Shown here in pieces: positions 34,021-42,104 of a stretch of DNA of 64,000 nucleotides. The stretch's first letter is position 1. The number at the start of each line of letters is the position of its first letter. The notes beneath the pieces are model-generated. The model saw nothing but the letters and a program-made list of their open reading frames with translations. It was not told the DNA's origin and did no database searches. The DNA is from Spirochaetaceae bacterium (GTDB lineage: Bacteria > Spirochaetota > Spirochaetia > CADAEX01), in NCBI GenBank assembly GCA_009780675.1, contig WQZP01000006.1, forward strand, positions 36,465 to 100,464, written 5' to 3'. The translations under genes and the position numbers were made by a program.

Positions 34021-34659
34021 ATGAAGCAAGAAGAAATTTTTTATAATACAGGTATAATACCTGTAATTAAAATCGACAAAGCAGAAAAAGCTGTTCCTCT
34101 TGCCGAGGCGCTTTTAAAAGCAGGAATTCCAATAGCAGAAATTACGTTCAGATCAGATGCTGCTGAAAAAGGGATTTCACTTCTTAAGAAAAATGTAAGC
34201 GAAATTCTTGTTGGCGCAGGAACTGTTTTAACGCCAGATCAACTTGATAGAGCAGTTGGAGCAGGTGCTGATTTTATTGTTACACCCGGGTATAACCCCG
34301 ATATTGTAGAAAAAGCGCTAGCCTTAAATAAATTGATATATCCTGGTGTGAACAGCCCTTCACAGGTTGAAGTGGCTCTTTCCAAAGGGCTTAAAATACT
34401 TAAATTTTTTCCTGCAGAAGTTTCAGGCGGGATAGCAATGATGAAAGCATTGCAGCCTGTTTATAATGTGCAGTTTATACCTACCGGAGGGATAAGTGCG
34501 GGTAACATAATTAAGTATCTTGAATGCAAGAATGTTCTTGCCTGCGGCGGAACCTGGATGGTAAGCGCTGAACTTATTGAAAATGAAAAATATGATGAGA
34601 TATACAGGCTTTCAAAAGAAGCTGTTGATATAATATCCCAGTTGCGAAGTGGGAAATAG
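34021..34659 (+). CDS. eda: 2-dehydro-3-deoxy-6-phosphogluconate (KDPG/KHG) aldolase
   Basis: Class I aldolase of 212 aa with EITFRSDAAE, LVGAGTVLT, GADFIVTPGYNPDIV, KFFPAE (Schiff-base Lys) and IPTGGIS. It splits KDPG to pyruvate and glyceraldehyde-3-phosphate. It is followed 8 nt later by KDG kinase, so the pair channels KDG from uronates or pectin rather than a full Entner-Doudoroff route; no dehydratase gene (edd) is seen. AAGGT lies before the ATG. Confidence 0.93.
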   Translation: MKQEEIFYNTGIIPVIKIDKAEKAVPLAEALLKAGIPIAEITFRSDAAEKGISLLKKNVSEILVGAGTVLTPDQLDRAVGAGADFIVTPGYNPDIVEKALALNKLIYPGVNSPSQVEVALSKGLKILKFFPAEVSGGIAMMKALQPVYNVQFIPTGGISAGNIIKYLECKNVLACGGTWMVSAELIENEKYDEIYRLSKEAVDIISQLRSGK

Positions 34660-34667
34660 GAGTTATT

Positions 34668-35693
34668 ATGAAGGTAATTACTTTTGGAGAAATAATGCTG
34701 CGGCTTAAATCACCTGGTTTTGAAAGATTTTTGCAGTCCCCTATGCTTGAAGCTACATTTGGAGGTGGCGAAGCAAATGTTGCAGTTTCACTCGCGTATC
34801 TTGGAATAAATTCTTCTTATGTAACAGCTGTTCCGGATAATCCAATAGGCAAGGCTTGTCTTGGGGAGCTTAACAGGCATGGTGTTGATACTTCTCTGGT
34901 TATAAAAACAGGCAAAAGACTTGGAGCATATTATCTTGAGCAGGGAGCGTGCCAGAGATCTTCTGTTGTAATATATGACAGGGAACATTCATCTGTTTCC
35001 GAAGCGCCTGCAGATCAATATGATTGGGAAAAAATATTTACTGGCGCTTCTTGGTTCCATATAACTGGAATTACTCCCGCAATATCTGCCAATGCAGCGG
35101 ATGTAACTATTGCTGCTGTTTCTTTTGCAAAAAAGAAAGGTGTGCAGGTTTCGTGTGACCTTAATTACAGGGGTAAACTCTGGAAATATGGCAAAAAAGC
35201 TCCGGAAGTTATGGGCGAAGTTATGCGGTATGTAGATATTGTAATAGGTAACGAAGAAGATTGCCAGAAATCTTTGGGAATAGAAACTAAAATATCAACA
35301 GATAATGCAGGCTTCGGAGAAGAAGCTTATAAAGAAATAACAGAAAAAGTTCTTTCCGCATACCCTAATTTGAAAAAAGTGGCAGTAACGCTAAGGCAAA
35401 GCAATTCCGCAGACACTAATGGTTGGTCTGCTGTTGTAAATAATAGAAAAGAATATTTAACATCAATACGTTATGATATTAATGATATTGTAGACAGAAT
35501 AGGGAGTGGCGATGCTTTTGCTGCAGGGCTGATTTACGGTTTCAATAAATATGGTACTGATAAAGAAGCGCTTGATTTTGCTGTTGCAGCATCCTGCTTA
35601 AAACATTCTGTTCCCGGAGATCTTCCTCTTGTTACCGAGGCTGAAGTATTGGGTCTTCTTAAATCCGGCGGAAGCGGCAGGGTGCAGAGATAA
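34668..35693 (+). CDS. kdgK: 2-dehydro-3-deoxygluconate kinase (PfkB family)
   Basis: PfkB signature 1 is GGGEANVAVSLAYLG near residue 30; signature 2 is RIGSGDAFAAGLIYG near residue 285 with the catalytic Asp. The position directly after eda makes KDG the likely substrate. It produces KDPG for the aldolase. GGAG lies before the ATG. A 12-bp stem terminator follows. Confidence 0.9.
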   Translation: MKVITFGEIMLRLKSPGFERFLQSPMLEATFGGGEANVAVSLAYLGINSSYVTAVPDNPIGKACLGELNRHGVDTSLVIKTGKRLGAYYLEQGACQRSSVVIYDREHSSVSEAPADQYDWEKIFTGASWFHITGITPAISANAADVTIAAVSFAKKKGVQVSCDLNYRGKLWKYGKKAPEVMGEVMRYVDIVIGNEEDCQKSLGIETKISTDNAGFGEEAYKEITEKVLSAYPNLKKVAVTLRQSNSADTNGWSAVVNNRKEYLTSIRYDINDIVDRIGSGDAFAAGLIYGFNKYGTDKEALDFAVAASCLKHSVPGDLPLVTEAEVLGLLKSGGSGRVQR

Positions 35694-35724
35694 ATATAGT
35701 CTCTTCCCAGCTGAAGTTCGTTAG

Positions 35725-35756
35725 CTAAAGATCCGCGAAAATCAGCGGGTCTTTAG
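35725..35756. terminator. bidirectional hairpin between kdgK and speB
   Basis: CTAAAGATCCGC (35725-35736) and GCGGGTCTTTAG (35745-35756) pair over 12 bp with one G-U and an 8-nt loop; the flanking genes converge. Confidence 0.75.
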
Positions 35757-35780
35757 TCATAATTAGTCATAAGCCAGCAC

Positions 35781-36662
35781 TTATGATAACTTTCTCTCTA
35801 TAATCCCCATTAAATTATATACAAGCCTTGCGGCAGCAAATTCTGAAGCATGAAGAGCCTCTTGCGGAGCAAGCTCAACAACATCAAAGCCTATTATCTT
35901 TCTTTGCGCTGCAACAGATTCTATAATAGACAAAACCTGATACCAGCCAAGGCCACCAGGTTCCGGAGTGCCTGTTGCAGGAAAAACAGAAATATCAAAA
36001 CCATCTACATCTATTGTTACATAAATATTTTCCGGAAAATCATCCGGCAGTTTTATTTTGTTGATATTTTCTGTAACTGCCTGATACGCATCAATATAAT
36101 TTATTTTATTATTTTTGCGAAAATCAAGCTCCTCAAGAGAGATGCTCCTTACGCCAATCTGGAAAACCGGAAACCCTAGATCAAATGCGCGGCGCATAAC
36201 GCACGCATGACTTAGCTTATTCCCGTCATATTCGTCGCGCAGGTCTCCGTGCGCGTCAAACTGGATTATCCCTGTTTTCCCTTTATATGGCGATTTGCTG
36301 CTGTTGATTGCTCTGAATGCGCCTAAAGAAACCGTATGTTCTCCACCAAGCACTATTGGTATATGTTTTTCCAAAATAGAATCAAGAACTTCTTTTTCTA
36401 TTAACCCAAGCAGTTCTTCTGCGCAGCTGCCAGCTTTTTTCCCGTCAAGACCAAGACCCAAATGTTTTGTATATATTCCCCTTTCCCCGGGAATTGAAAA
36501 TCCATCCCATTTTTCAAGTTGCTGCGATGCTTCTATTATTGCGTCCGGGGCCTTTGCAGTCCCTTTTCCGTAAGAGACACTTTCTTCAAGAGGCGCGGGA
36601 ATAATATGAAATAGCGCCTTATCAGCATCAAATGAAAATTCCGAACCCATAAACTGCTGCAT
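35781..36662 (-). CDS. speB: agmatinase (ureohydrolase family)
   Basis: The binuclear manganese ligands are visible: GGEHTV, DAHGDL, SHACV and DVDGFD. At 293 aa it is the agmatinase size. It hydrolyses agmatine to putrescine and urea. Its ATG overlaps the stop of the carboxynorspermidine decarboxylase gene (TGATG), and arginine decarboxylase (40135), which makes agmatine, is nearby, so agmatinase is preferred over arginase. It is the last gene of a three-gene minus-strand operon. Confidence 0.88.
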   Translation of the reverse strand: MQQFMGSEFSFDADKALFHIIPAPLEESVSYGKGTAKAPDAIIEASQQLEKWDGFSIPGERGIYTKHLGLGLDGKKAGSCAEELLGLIEKEVLDSILEKHIPIVLGGEHTVSLGAFRAINSSKSPYKGKTGIIQFDAHGDLRDEYDGNKLSHACVMRRAFDLGFPVFQIGVRSISLEELDFRKNNKINYIDAYQAVTENINKIKLPDDFPENIYVTIDVDGFDISVFPATGTPEPGGLGWYQVLSIIESVAAQRKIIGFDVVELAPQEALHASEFAAARLVYNLMGIIERKLS

Positions 36663-37822
36663 CAGGACAATCTTCCCTTAAAATCATTATATCCAAATTT
36701 TCGTATAACTGTATATTCCCCGTTTTTTGCTTTTGCCGCAACAAGAGCAGGCAGGGGGACACCATTAAAAGTTGTAGTTTTTACCATTGAATAGTGCGCC
36801 ATATCTGTAAAGACAAGCCTGTCCCCCGGCTTTAGTTCTTTGTCAAAAGAATATCTGCCAATAATATCTCCAGCCAGGCACGAGCACCCGCCAACAGTAT
36901 ATGTATATTTTTTTTTATCAGGCAATCCTGTGCCTATTATCATTGGCCTGTAAGGCATTTCCAGGACATCGGGCATATGTGTTGATGCAGAAGCATCCAG
37001 TATTGCGATATGATCAACGTTATGTACGATATCAATAACTGTTGCGACAAAAACCCCTGTGTTAAGGGCAATAGCTTCTCCTGGCTCAAGAAAAACTTCT
37101 ATATTATTGTAACGCTTTCTAAAATCTGTAATTATTTTACATAAAAGCTCTATGTCGTAATCATCTCTGGTAATATGGTGCCCGCCGCCAAAATTAACCC
37201 ACTTTATTCTGCTGAAGAACTTGCTGAACTGCTTTTCTGTGGCTGCTAACGTGCGCTCAAGAGAGTCGGAATTTTTTTCACATAATGTGTGAAAATGTAT
37301 CCCGGAGATATTGTCGAGCTGCTCTTCTTCAAAATTCTGGATTGTTACTCCAAGCCTTGACCCTTTTCTGCATGGATCATAAATCGATACTTCTGTTTCA
37401 CTATGCTGCGGGTTTATCCTTATTCCAACACTTATATCTTTGTTCTTTTTTTTGATCACAGGGAGAAATTTTTTAAGCTGAACAAAAGAGTTAAACACAA
37501 TATGATCAGATATATCTGCGATTTCTTCAAATTCATCTTCCTTAAAAGCAGGGCAGTATGTGTGTACCTCTTTCCCAAATTCTTCTCTTCCAAGTTTTGC
37601 CTCATGCAATCCACTCGCGCAAACTCCTGCAAGATACTTCCTTATTAGCGGGTAAAAGTGAAACATGGCAAAACCTTTTTGCGCGAGAAGTATTTTACAC
37701 CCGGTTCTTTTTTGAATAGAGTCAAGAATTTTGAGATTTGTCTCAAGATCATCACTGTCCACAACAAACGATGGTGATGGACATTTGTGAGGATCTATCC
37801 TGTTATAAATACTTCTTTCCAC
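36662..37822 (-). CDS. nspC: carboxynorspermidine/carboxyspermidine decarboxylase
   Basis: PLP fold-type III decarboxylase of 386 aa: PSPSFVVDSDDL at the start, CKILLAQKGFAMF with the PLP lysine, VNFGGGHHI and TVGGCSCLAGD with the catalytic Cys. It removes CO2 from carboxyspermidine to give spermidine. It overlaps the dehydrogenase gene upstream by 28 nt and speB downstream by 1 nt, so all three are translationally coupled. This route makes spermidine from aspartate semialdehyde and does not need decarboxylated SAM. Confidence 0.9.
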   Translation of the reverse strand: MERSIYNRIDPHKCPSPSFVVDSDDLETNLKILDSIQKRTGCKILLAQKGFAMFHFYPLIRKYLAGVCASGLHEAKLGREEFGKEVHTYCPAFKEDEFEEIADISDHIVFNSFVQLKKFLPVIKKKNKDISVGIRINPQHSETEVSIYDPCRKGSRLGVTIQNFEEEQLDNISGIHFHTLCEKNSDSLERTLAATEKQFSKFFSRIKWVNFGGGHHITRDDYDIELLCKIITDFRKRYNNIEVFLEPGEAIALNTGVFVATVIDIVHNVDHIAILDASASTHMPDVLEMPYRPMIIGTGLPDKKKYTYTVGGCSCLAGDIIGRYSFDKELKPGDRLVFTDMAHYSMVKTTTFNGVPLPALVAAKAKNGEYTVIRKFGYNDFKGRLS

Positions 37823-38979
37823 GGCAAGCCATACTTGTTAAGATCTTCCATGAATGGATCGGGATCAAACTGTTCCATGTTAAAAACCCCTGCTTTTTTC
37901 CATTTTCCTGTAAGCATCATTTTTGCCCCTATCATTGCAGGAACACCAGTTGTGTAAGATATAGCCTGTGATTGCACTTCTTTGTAAGCTTCCTCATGGT
38001 CGCAAATATTATAAATAAAATATTCTTTTTCTTTTCTGTTTTTTATCCCTTTTATCAGACACCCTATACAAGTTCGCCCTTTTGTAAGAGGGCCAAGCGA
38101 TGCAGGGTCTGGAAGAAGAGCTTTAAGAAACTGAAGCGGAATAACTTCTTGCCCTTTATACATAACAGGGTCGATCCTTGTCATTCCAACATTTTCAAGA
38201 ACTTTAAGGTGATTAAGATAATTATCTGAAAAAGTCATCCAGAATCTTGCTCTTTTGATCGTTGGTATATGTTTTACAAGAGATTCAAGTTCCTCATGAT
38301 ACATGAGATATATCTTCATTGGACCTATCCCTTCCGGAAACTCATATACCTCGTTTATTGAAAGGGGCTCTGTCTCTTTCCACTCACCGTTTTCATAATA
38401 TTTTCCAACAGCAGAAACTTCTCTTATATTTATCTCTGGATTAAAATTAGTAGCAAAAGGCTGACCATGATTTCCAGCATTGCAATCAATAATATCAAGC
38501 TCATGGATTTCATCAAAATGATGTTTGAGAGCATAAGCTGTGAACACATTTGTAACGCCTGGGTCAAAGCCGCTTCCAAGAAGAGCCATTAGCCCTTTTT
38601 CCTTGAATTTATCCATATAATCCCACTGCCATTTATAGCAAAATTTCGCTTCATGTTTTGGCTCATAGTTTGCTGTATCCAGATAGTTTATCCCTGTTTC
38701 AAGACAAGCATCCATGATTGTAAGATCCTGATACGGGAGCGCCACATTTATTATCATAGCTGGTTTATGTTTTTTTATAAGAGCTACAAGCTGAGGCACA
38801 TCTTCTGCATCTACCTGTGCTGTTGTTATAGGGCGGTTGATTTGTGAAGCTATTTTTTTACATTTTTCTTCGGTCCTGCTGGCAAGAACTATTTCTGTAA
38901 AAACCTCTGGAAGCTGTGCGCATTTGTGAGCAACAACCTGTCCCACGCCTCCGGCGCCTATTATAAGAACTTTTGACAT
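37795..38979 (-). CDS. carboxynorspermidine/carboxyspermidine dehydrogenase (saccharopine dehydrogenase-like)
   Basis: The Rossmann N-terminus (LIIGAGGVGQVV) binds NADPH. The body matches carboxyspermidine dehydrogenase of Campylobacter and Vibrio: NVALPYQDLTIMDACLETG, GSGFDPGVTNVFTAYALKHHF, and a C-terminal ISYTTGVPAMIGAKMMLTGKW. It condenses putrescine with aspartate semialdehyde and reduces the imine. It is the first gene of the spermidine operon; the ATG follows AAGGAGTA. The upstream gap (38980-39222) is AT-rich with no clear gene. Confidence 0.9.
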   Translation of the reverse strand: MSKVLIIGAGGVGQVVAHKCAQLPEVFTEIVLASRTEEKCKKIASQINRPITTAQVDAEDVPQLVALIKKHKPAMIINVALPYQDLTIMDACLETGINYLDTANYEPKHEAKFCYKWQWDYMDKFKEKGLMALLGSGFDPGVTNVFTAYALKHHFDEIHELDIIDCNAGNHGQPFATNFNPEINIREVSAVGKYYENGEWKETEPLSINEVYEFPEGIGPMKIYLMYHEELESLVKHIPTIKRARFWMTFSDNYLNHLKVLENVGMTRIDPVMYKGQEVIPLQFLKALLPDPASLGPLTKGRTCIGCLIKGIKNRKEKEYFIYNICDHEEAYKEVQSQAISYTTGVPAMIGAKMMLTGKWKKAGVFNMEQFDPDPFMEDLNKYGLPWKEVFITG

Positions 38980-39222
38980 CTGCTACTCCTTAAAATAAAA
39001 ATGTAATAATGGATGTTCTGTATTAAATGTATATACAAACATACGCTTTAGTTATATGTTTATCTTGCATTATATCAGAGTAAAGTCCTTATTTTCAAGA
39101 ATAAATTAACTACAGAATAAATTTTAAGGTATTTTGGAGAGGGCTGATGGCTTTGCACTACCCATTTACAAGCCATTCCAACATATTGAAATAAATTGAA
39201 AGCTTTGAATTCTCTTATAAGT

Positions 39223-39603
39223 TTATATCACCATCACTAAAGAGGAGTAATTTGCGAGGATTGGGTCGCCTGTTATCAAGCGCATGGGGCAGGTAATGGC
39301 CTGAGTCAGAATCATGTGGTCAAATGGGTCTTTATGTAAATATGGTAATTTAAGGTATGCTTTTGCATGATCGCTGGTTATGGGGAGTTCGTTAAATGCG
39401 TGTTGCTTAACAAAAAAATGGAGTTCTTCTATATTTATATTTAATTTACCTATTCGCATTTTTATAAGTATTTCCCAAAATGAAACTGCACTGTAATAAA
39501 TATCTGAATCTTCAGATGAAATGATTTTTTTTATAGAATTAATTCGTTTTGAGTCCTCAAAATACCATAACAGAACATTTGTATCTAAAAGAAATTTTAT
39601 CAT
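39223..39603 (-). CDS. vapC: VapC-type PIN-domain toxin RNase
   Basis: The start is ATG 39603, overlapping the antitoxin stop by ATGA. The PIN acidic quartet is present: LLDTNVLLWYF (Asp), FWEILIK (Glu), DPFDHMI (Asp) and TGDPIL (Asp). At 126 aa it is the usual VapC size. It would cut tRNA or other RNA in the absence of VapB. The pair sits in the gap between the divergent polyamine operon and speA, on the minus strand. Confidence 0.9.
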   Translation of the reverse strand: MIKFLLDTNVLLWYFEDSKRINSIKKIISSEDSDIYYSAVSFWEILIKMRIGKLNINIEELHFFVKQHAFNELPITSDHAKAYLKLPYLHKDPFDHMILTQAITCPMRLITGDPILANYSSLVMVI

Positions 39604-39926
39604 TTTTTTATAAACTCCTCCCAATCTTCGTCACTGTAAAATAAATCGATTATTTCATCTGGAAGCGGATCATCCCAGCCTTCAGGAAGTTCCATTTGGC
39701 CTTTCATGCAGCCACAGGCTGCTGCCCGAAGCTCTGCGTTGATTTTTCTTTGATTAGCAGTTGTAAGCACCACCTCTGGCTTGCCATAAGCGCCAATGTA
39801 GATTGTTTCGCCTGCTGCTGCTCTTTTAATTAGCTTTGACAGATTAGTCTTGGCTTCGTGTATAGAGATTGTTTTTATTGTATAAGCTGCCTTGGGTTCT
39901 CCGGCAATAAATTCATCATCTTTCAT
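39600..39926 (-). CDS. vapB: VapB/Phd-YefM-type antitoxin
   Basis: Residues of about 17-60 (TISIHEAKTNLSKLIKRAAA, then IYIGAYGKPEVVL) form a Phd/YefM DNA-binding fold. The acidic tail (LPDEIIDLFYSDEDWEEF) would wrap the toxin. The ATG coincides with the predicted transcription start, implying a leaderless mRNA. A near-perfect palindrome between -10 and -35 is the expected autoregulatory operator. About 14 extra N-terminal residues precede the usual VapB start. Confidence 0.85.
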   Translation of the reverse strand: MKDDEFIAGEPKAAYTIKTISIHEAKTNLSKLIKRAAAGETIYIGAYGKPEVVLTTANQRKINAELRAAACGCMKGQMELPEGWDDPLPDEIIDLFYSDEDWEEFIKK

Positions 39927-39932
39927 GTAATA

Positions 39933-39962
39933 AGTTTAGTCCAGACTGGACTAAGTTGTCAA
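39933..39962 (-). promoter_or_regulatory. vapBC promoter and palindromic operator
   Basis: On the minus strand: TTGACA, an 18-nt spacer, TAAACT. The spacer is a palindrome, TTAGTCCAG-A-CTGGACTAA (39936-39954), 9-bp arms with one central base. The transcript should start at about 39926, the A of the vapB ATG. Confidence 0.8.
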
Positions 39963-40134
39963 TAAAAATCATGCAAAACTTGCCATTCAAGGGAAACATC
40001 CCTCAACCTCAATTATTTTACTGTTTTTACCTTATTCTATTGTGCATTTTGCCTTTTTTAAATATCATTCCTTGAATTTGGGTACTGACTTTCATCAGTA
40101 TGACAAGGCAATTATGGAGAAAATAAGATAGAAA

Positions 40135-42057
40135 ATGAAAAAAAGAACAGCAGGAATAAATAACTGGAGTATAAAGAATTCTATCGAGATGTATGGTATT
40201 GAGAACTGGGGCGGAGGATTCTTTAACATAAATAAAGATGGAGAAGTTACAGTTTCACTTAGAAGAGGGGATTCTTTAGAGCCTGTGAGTCTTTACCAAA
40301 TCGTAAAAGGGCTTGAAGAAAGAGGCATTACTATGCCAATTCTTATGCATTTTCCGGATCTTATTTTTACCCGTATAGACAGAATAAACAGAAGCTTTAA
40401 CAAGGCAATGAAAGAGTGTGGTTATACCGGGTTTTACAGGGGCGCTTATCCTATAAAAGTTAATCAGCAGCAGCATGTTGTTGAAGAGATGGTAAGATAC
40501 GGAGTTCGTTATAACTACGGACTTGAAGCTGGAAGCAAACCTGAGCTTATGATAGCTATTGCGTCAATAAAATCAAAAGAGCCTCTTATAATTTGCAATG
40601 GATATAAAGATGAAGAATTTATAGACCTTGCTCTTTATGGGACAAAACTTGGGCTTAATATTTTCCTAGTTATTGAAAGGCCAAACGAAGCTAATACGAT
40701 TATTTCAAGAGCAAGGAAAATCGGAGTAAAGCCAAATATTGGGATAAGAGCAAAACTTTCCTCCTCTGTTGGCGGAAAATGGGCAGAATCTGCTGGAGAC
40801 CATTCAGTGTTTGGGCTTACTGCTTCTCAAATAATCAGTGTTATAGACCTCCTAAGAGAAGAACAAATGATGGAGTGCTTAAGATTCCTCCATTATCATA
40901 TGGGCTCGCAGATTCCGGATATTCGGGACATAAGAGAAGCAGCAGGTGAAGCTGCAAGAATATATATAAGTATGGCAAGTGAAGGCGCTCCTATGGAGTA
41001 TTTGGATATAGGTGGTGGTCTTGCGGTTGATTATGATGGTTCAAGGACTATTTTTGAAAGCAGTAAAAACTATTCTATGGAAGAGTATTGTAGAACCGTA
41101 ATCGATCTTTTAAAAGAGGCATTTGACGATGCCAGTGTTAAGCATCCAAATATTGTGTCAGAATCAGGGCGCGCTGTTACTGCATATTCATCTATGCTTG
41201 TTTTTAATATTCTTGATGTAAACAGTCTTATACCGGAAAATGGACCTCCGGATGTTCCTGAGAATTCGCATGAAAATATTTTTAATCTAAAAGAAATATT
41301 GGATATAATGAATATAAAAAATATTCAGGAACATTACCACGATGCTATTTTCTATAGAGATGAGCTTCGCAAGCTTTTTCAGCTTGGAAAAGTAACCTTA
41401 CGGGAAAGAGCAATTGCCGAAGAGTTGTTCTGGGGAGTTATTAAAAAAATCTCTGTTCTTGCAGAAGGTCTTAAATATGTTCCCGAAGAAATGAAAATGC
41501 TCGAATCAGTTATGGCGGATATCTACTATGGCAATTTTAGCCTTTTTCAATCGCTGCCTGATTGTTGGGCTATTGACCAGCTTTTTCCTGTTATGCCGCT
41601 TCACAAACTTGCTGAGCAGCCCACAAATCATGCTATAATTGCTGATACCACCTGCGACTGTGATGGTAAAATAGATAAATTTATTGGCCTCTATGATATA
41701 AAAAGGAGCATAATGCTTCATCCATTAAAGAAAGACGAAGAATATCTGTTAGGGGTTTTCCTTGTAGGAGCTTACCAGGAAACATTGGGGGATCTTCACA
41801 ATCTTTTTGGAGATACTCATGTGATTGGCATTGTATTGGATGAAGATGGAGAAATAGAGCTTACAAGAGAAATAAGCGGAGACTCTGTTTCTGATGTATT
41901 AAGTTATGTTGAATATGACCCTCAGTCTTTGCTTGAGCAGATAAGAACTCTCGCGGAATTAGGTGTAAAAGAGAAAAGAGTTACCGCAAAACAAAGAAAA
42001 GAGATAATGTCTGCTTTTGAAGAAGGGATGAGGGGATACACTTACTTTGAACTTTAA
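40135..42057 (+). CDS. speA: biosynthetic arginine decarboxylase
   Basis: 640 residues with the SpeA layout. The PLP lysine lies in YPIKVNQQQHVVEEM near residue 108, with GLEAGSKPELMIA, HYHMGSQIPDIRDIREA, a glycine loop DIGGGLAVDYDG and a C-terminal TTCDCDGKIDKF with the catalytic Cys region. It makes agmatine for SpeB. The upstream gap has a small inverted repeat TACTGA-ctttca-TCAGTA (40083-40100) in front of the ATG; the ribosome site (GGAG, 16 nt away) is weak. Divergent from the vapBC and spermidine operon. Confidence 0.93.
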   Translation: MKKRTAGINNWSIKNSIEMYGIENWGGGFFNINKDGEVTVSLRRGDSLEPVSLYQIVKGLEERGITMPILMHFPDLIFTRIDRINRSFNKAMKECGYTGFYRGAYPIKVNQQQHVVEEMVRYGVRYNYGLEAGSKPELMIAIASIKSKEPLIICNGYKDEEFIDLALYGTKLGLNIFLVIERPNEANTIISRARKIGVKPNIGIRAKLSSSVGGKWAESAGDHSVFGLTASQIISVIDLLREEQMMECLRFLHYHMGSQIPDIRDIREAAGEAARIYISMASEGAPMEYLDIGGGLAVDYDGSRTIFESSKNYSMEEYCRTVIDLLKEAFDDASVKHPNIVSESGRAVTAYSSMLVFNILDVNSLIPENGPPDVPENSHENIFNLKEILDIMNIKNIQEHYHDAIFYRDELRKLFQLGKVTLRERAIAEELFWGVIKKISVLAEGLKYVPEEMKMLESVMADIYYGNFSLFQSLPDCWAIDQLFPVMPLHKLAEQPTNHAIIADTTCDCDGKIDKFIGLYDIKRSIMLHPLKKDEEYLLGVFLVGAYQETLGDLHNLFGDTHVIGIVLDEDGEIELTREISGDSVSDVLSYVEYDPQSLLEQIRTLAELGVKEKRVTAKQRKEIMSAFEEGMRGYTYFEL

Positions 42058-42063
42058 ATAGAA

Positions 42064-42101
42064 TTTAAGGTATCACCGAAGTGCAAAGGTGATACCTTAA
42101 A
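42064..42101. terminator. bidirectional terminator between speA and glgP
   Basis: TTTAAGGTATCACC (42064-42077) and GGTGATACCTTAAA (42088-42101) are perfectly complementary over 14 bp with a 10-nt loop. Confidence 0.9.
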
Positions 42102-42104
42102 ACT

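Noticed and set aside
34021..35693. Complete Entner-Doudoroff pathway
   Set aside because: Only aldolase and KDG kinase are present; no 6-phosphogluconate dehydratase in the window.
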